A stretch of DNA of 64,000 nucleotides from Apiotrichum sp. Y4204 (taxonomy: Eukaryota; Basidiomycota; Tremellomycetes; Trichosporonales; Trichosporonaceae). Where the stretch lies: contig JAMYHL010000027.1 of NCBI GenBank assembly GCA_025531455.1, positions 434,001-498,000 of the forward strand. Reading direction: 5' to 3'. A program made the translations under genes and the position numbers. Below, one piece after another: positions 62,070-64,000 of this stretch (position 1 is the first letter of the stretch; each line of letters opens with the position of its first letter). Under the pieces are notes generated by a model. That model saw nothing but the letters and a program-made list of their open reading frames with translations. It was not told where the DNA came from and ran no database searches.

Positions 62070-63338
62070 CTACTTTCCAATCGTCTCGAGATCATCCCAG
62101 TTCTCGGCTGGCCGTCAGTAATGGGTACTAAGGGTGGAGACTGTGAAACGCGCCCCACACCAGAACAAGGAAGGGTTGAGAGCACCTGGAGGTTTGTACT
62201 AATGTGACAGCTAACCTCCCTCTCTTCTTCCCAATGCGAGAACGGGGACAGACACTCACCAAGATTGAACATTTCACGCAGGTTGTCTTCCTCCGCACCG
62301 AGGCCTTTGAGGGTACTGAAGGTGATCCACACGTTGTCTGATGTTAGCGAGATGCACACAGGACATATTGCTCTCATAACACTGCTGGTACAGTCCTCTC
62401 TGAGCAGTTTGGAGAATGAACCCTAGGCGAACACAGGGATTCTTCACGAATCGGTAGTTTGGAATCATGGGGCATGACTCACCAGTCCACCGCGCAGTCG
62501 CACGCTTAGCCACCTCAACGGCCTGCCGCTTCTTCTCGTACTTGAGCGGGTCGGCGGCGCCGTACGCATCGAGCTCGGCCCGCATAGTCGCAGCCTGCGC
62601 CTCCTCCGCCTTGAGCAGCTCGAGCAGCTTGCGCCTCTCCGCCTGGCGGGTCAGTCATCGCAGGCCGTTCACCCACCGTTTCCTCCCGCCCCTTCTCCGC
62701 CTGCTTGAGGCCCGCGGCGGCTTCGGCAATCTTGTCGTCCACGTCCGCAACCTCCTTCGAGACGCGGTCGAGCGCGCCCTGCTTCTGGGCGCCGGCGGCA
62801 CTAGGGAACGACCAGTAGTCTGCGATCAGGAGGGAAGGCGCGGGGTGACTGACAAACACCAGTGCCGCTGATGTCAGTTTCCACCACACAAGATGCAACT
62901 CACATTTTCTCGGACACGAGCAGTCCGTCGGACTTGAGCTCGTCGATCACCTCCTTGACGCTCTGCTGGACTGGAAGTGAGCTAATGCGTTCAACTCGCA
63001 GCGCACCGATGCCCTTTTGTTCTGCTGGGTCAGTGAGCGTAAAACGATGCGCACCCACTCGGCGCAATCTTCTCGATCTCTTTGAAAGAAAAGAACTCGG
63101 CCTGCTGTAAGCGACTCAGGGAAGACCGCCGTTGGGTAGGCCAAAAGCTCCAAAGTCCTCAACAGCTGAGAACACAAGGTAAGTAGCTGTTTCATGGCCC
63201 CCGTCAGGGGAGGAAGGTGCCACAGGGGAGAGACCCACGCTGTCGTGAAAGATTTCCATCACTGGCGGGTTAGCAAGTCCAACATAAACACCCACTTTTT
63301 ACACGCTTCTCCTCCTTGCTGAGACCGCGGGGTGCCAT
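62070..63338 (-). CDS. MND1: meiotic nuclear division protein 1 (MND1)
   Basis: Partner of Hop2 in a heterodimer that stimulates Dmc1/Rad51 strand invasion during meiotic recombination. The minus-strand gene starts at 63338 with MAPRGLSKEEK, joined by an intron to LMEIFHDS. It continues through several short exons: AEFFSFKEIEKIAP, KGIGALRVERI, VKEVIDELKSDGLLVSEK, then YYWSFPSAAGAQKQ, matching the winged-helix N-terminus of Mnd1. The central coiled coil includes VDDKIAEAAAGLKQAEKGRE and RKLLELLKAEEAQAATMRAEL, followed by DPLKYEKKRQAVEVAKRATARWTG. The C-terminus DNVWITFSTLKGLGAEEDNL and ENWDDLETIGK matches the family's terminal leucine-rich region. About seven introns, one with a GTGGGT donor. 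No frame-breaking change was seen. Confidence 0.87.
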
Positions 63339-64000
63339 CGTGAGGTAAGTAATATAGCAGTGAGTGGGTGAGCTGGAAGGGATTGAGGATGATGAGGAAA
63401 AGGGAAGAACGAAGATGTCAAAGATTCGAGAAGAGGAGGATGAAAAGAGAAAGAGAATGTGAAAGAAAGAGAAAGAGAGAGAGAGAGAGAGAGAGCTGGA
63501 GGGAAGGCAGCAAAAGACGCCTGCTTATATATGCATATATGTTCTTGCGGGCCCTGCCAACCGCAGTTGAGTCAACTCGGCGCAGCGAGGACCATCTACC
63601 TGTTCAGTGCGATCGTCGAGAGGAAAGACACTTTGTTGCGTGGGACAGTTGATGTGATGAGTCAATGTGTGCCCGTCTTCCCTCTCGCTCGCGCTCCCTT
63701 CTCATTACAGGAAGGTCAGTTTCCTTGGTCTCGTCATCCAAACGTCGCTCGTCGCCATCATTCCACCCTGCCCTGCCATCTACCCACTCGTGTTCGCTCA
63801 CTCTTGTTCGCTCTGCCACCCCCACCTCTTGACGCCACACCTGGTGCCACCAACACCCCCCCAGGACACCCCAAGCCTCCACCCACCAACTTTGATTCAG
63901 GCACGGCTTGATAACACGGGAAAAACAAGCACGAAATGCTTGCTCATCCAGGCGGGACACTCCGTCACTGCCATCACTGCCATCTGTCGAAGGTTCATCT
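63339..64000. promoter_or_regulatory. MND1 upstream region
   Basis: It contains a purine-rich tract with (GA)n at 63473-63494 and a TATA-like TTATATATGCATATAT at about 63523-63538, roughly 190 bp upstream of the MND1 start. The rest to the window end shows no gene. Confidence 0.4.
63473..63494. repeat. (GA)n dinucleotide microsatellite
   Basis: An uninterrupted GA run of about 11 units in the MND1 promoter, within a longer GAAAGA-rich purine tract. Confidence 0.85.

Overview
This window is nuclear DNA from a GC-rich, intron-dense fungus. The best fit is a basidiomycete yeast of the Tremellomycetes, plausibly Trichosporonales. The grounds are many short introns with GTGAGT/GTAAGT donors, high-GC third codon positions, two intron-containing tRNA genes, and a phenol 2-monooxygenase closely resembling the enzyme described from Trichosporon cutaneum. 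The genus is an inference. I see no rRNA, CRISPR array, provirus or intact transposon.

Layout. 0.4-16.3 kb: an 11-exon MFS permease, a tetraspan protein with a Gln/Pro-rich tail, an acyl-CoA synthetase-type enzyme ending in a peroxisomal AKL signal, a single-pass membrane glycoprotein, and a TfdB-like FAD aromatic hydroxylase. 18.5-25 kb: tRNA-Lys(CTT) and a tRNA read as Arg(CCG), a metallothionein-like protein with a Gly/Met/Gln repeat tail, and a secreted LPMO-like (AA14-type) protein with a Gln/Asn-rich tail. 29-33 kb: an F-box-like protein and one poorly resolved coiled-coil gene. 33.7-40.1 kb: an aromatic-catabolism neighbourhood of 3-hydroxyacyl-CoA dehydrogenase, intradiol ring-cleavage dioxygenase and phenol 2-monooxygenase, the last two divergent from a shared 1.2 kb promoter region. 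44.7-64 kb: a second tetraspan protein, mitochondrial NAD(P) transhydrogenase, a PAQR/Izh receptor, a SERF-like small protein with a deduced 7-nt exon, eIF2A, ribose-phosphate pyrophosphokinase and MND1.

How the genes work together. Phenol hydroxylase makes catechol-type diols and the intradiol dioxygenase opens such rings. The TfdB-like hydroxylase about 20 kb away could supply a second substrate entry. The peroxisomal ligase and the hydroxyacyl-CoA dehydrogenase could handle acyl-CoA products, but that link is only positional. Housekeeping genes fill the right half. Two gene-free stretches of 4.2 and 4.6 kb stand out in an otherwise fairly compact region.

Exon boundaries were worked out by hand from splice signals and reading-frame continuity. 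They were checked for codon divisibility in most genes. NNT, eIF2A, MND1 and the coiled-coil gene were not fully resolved.
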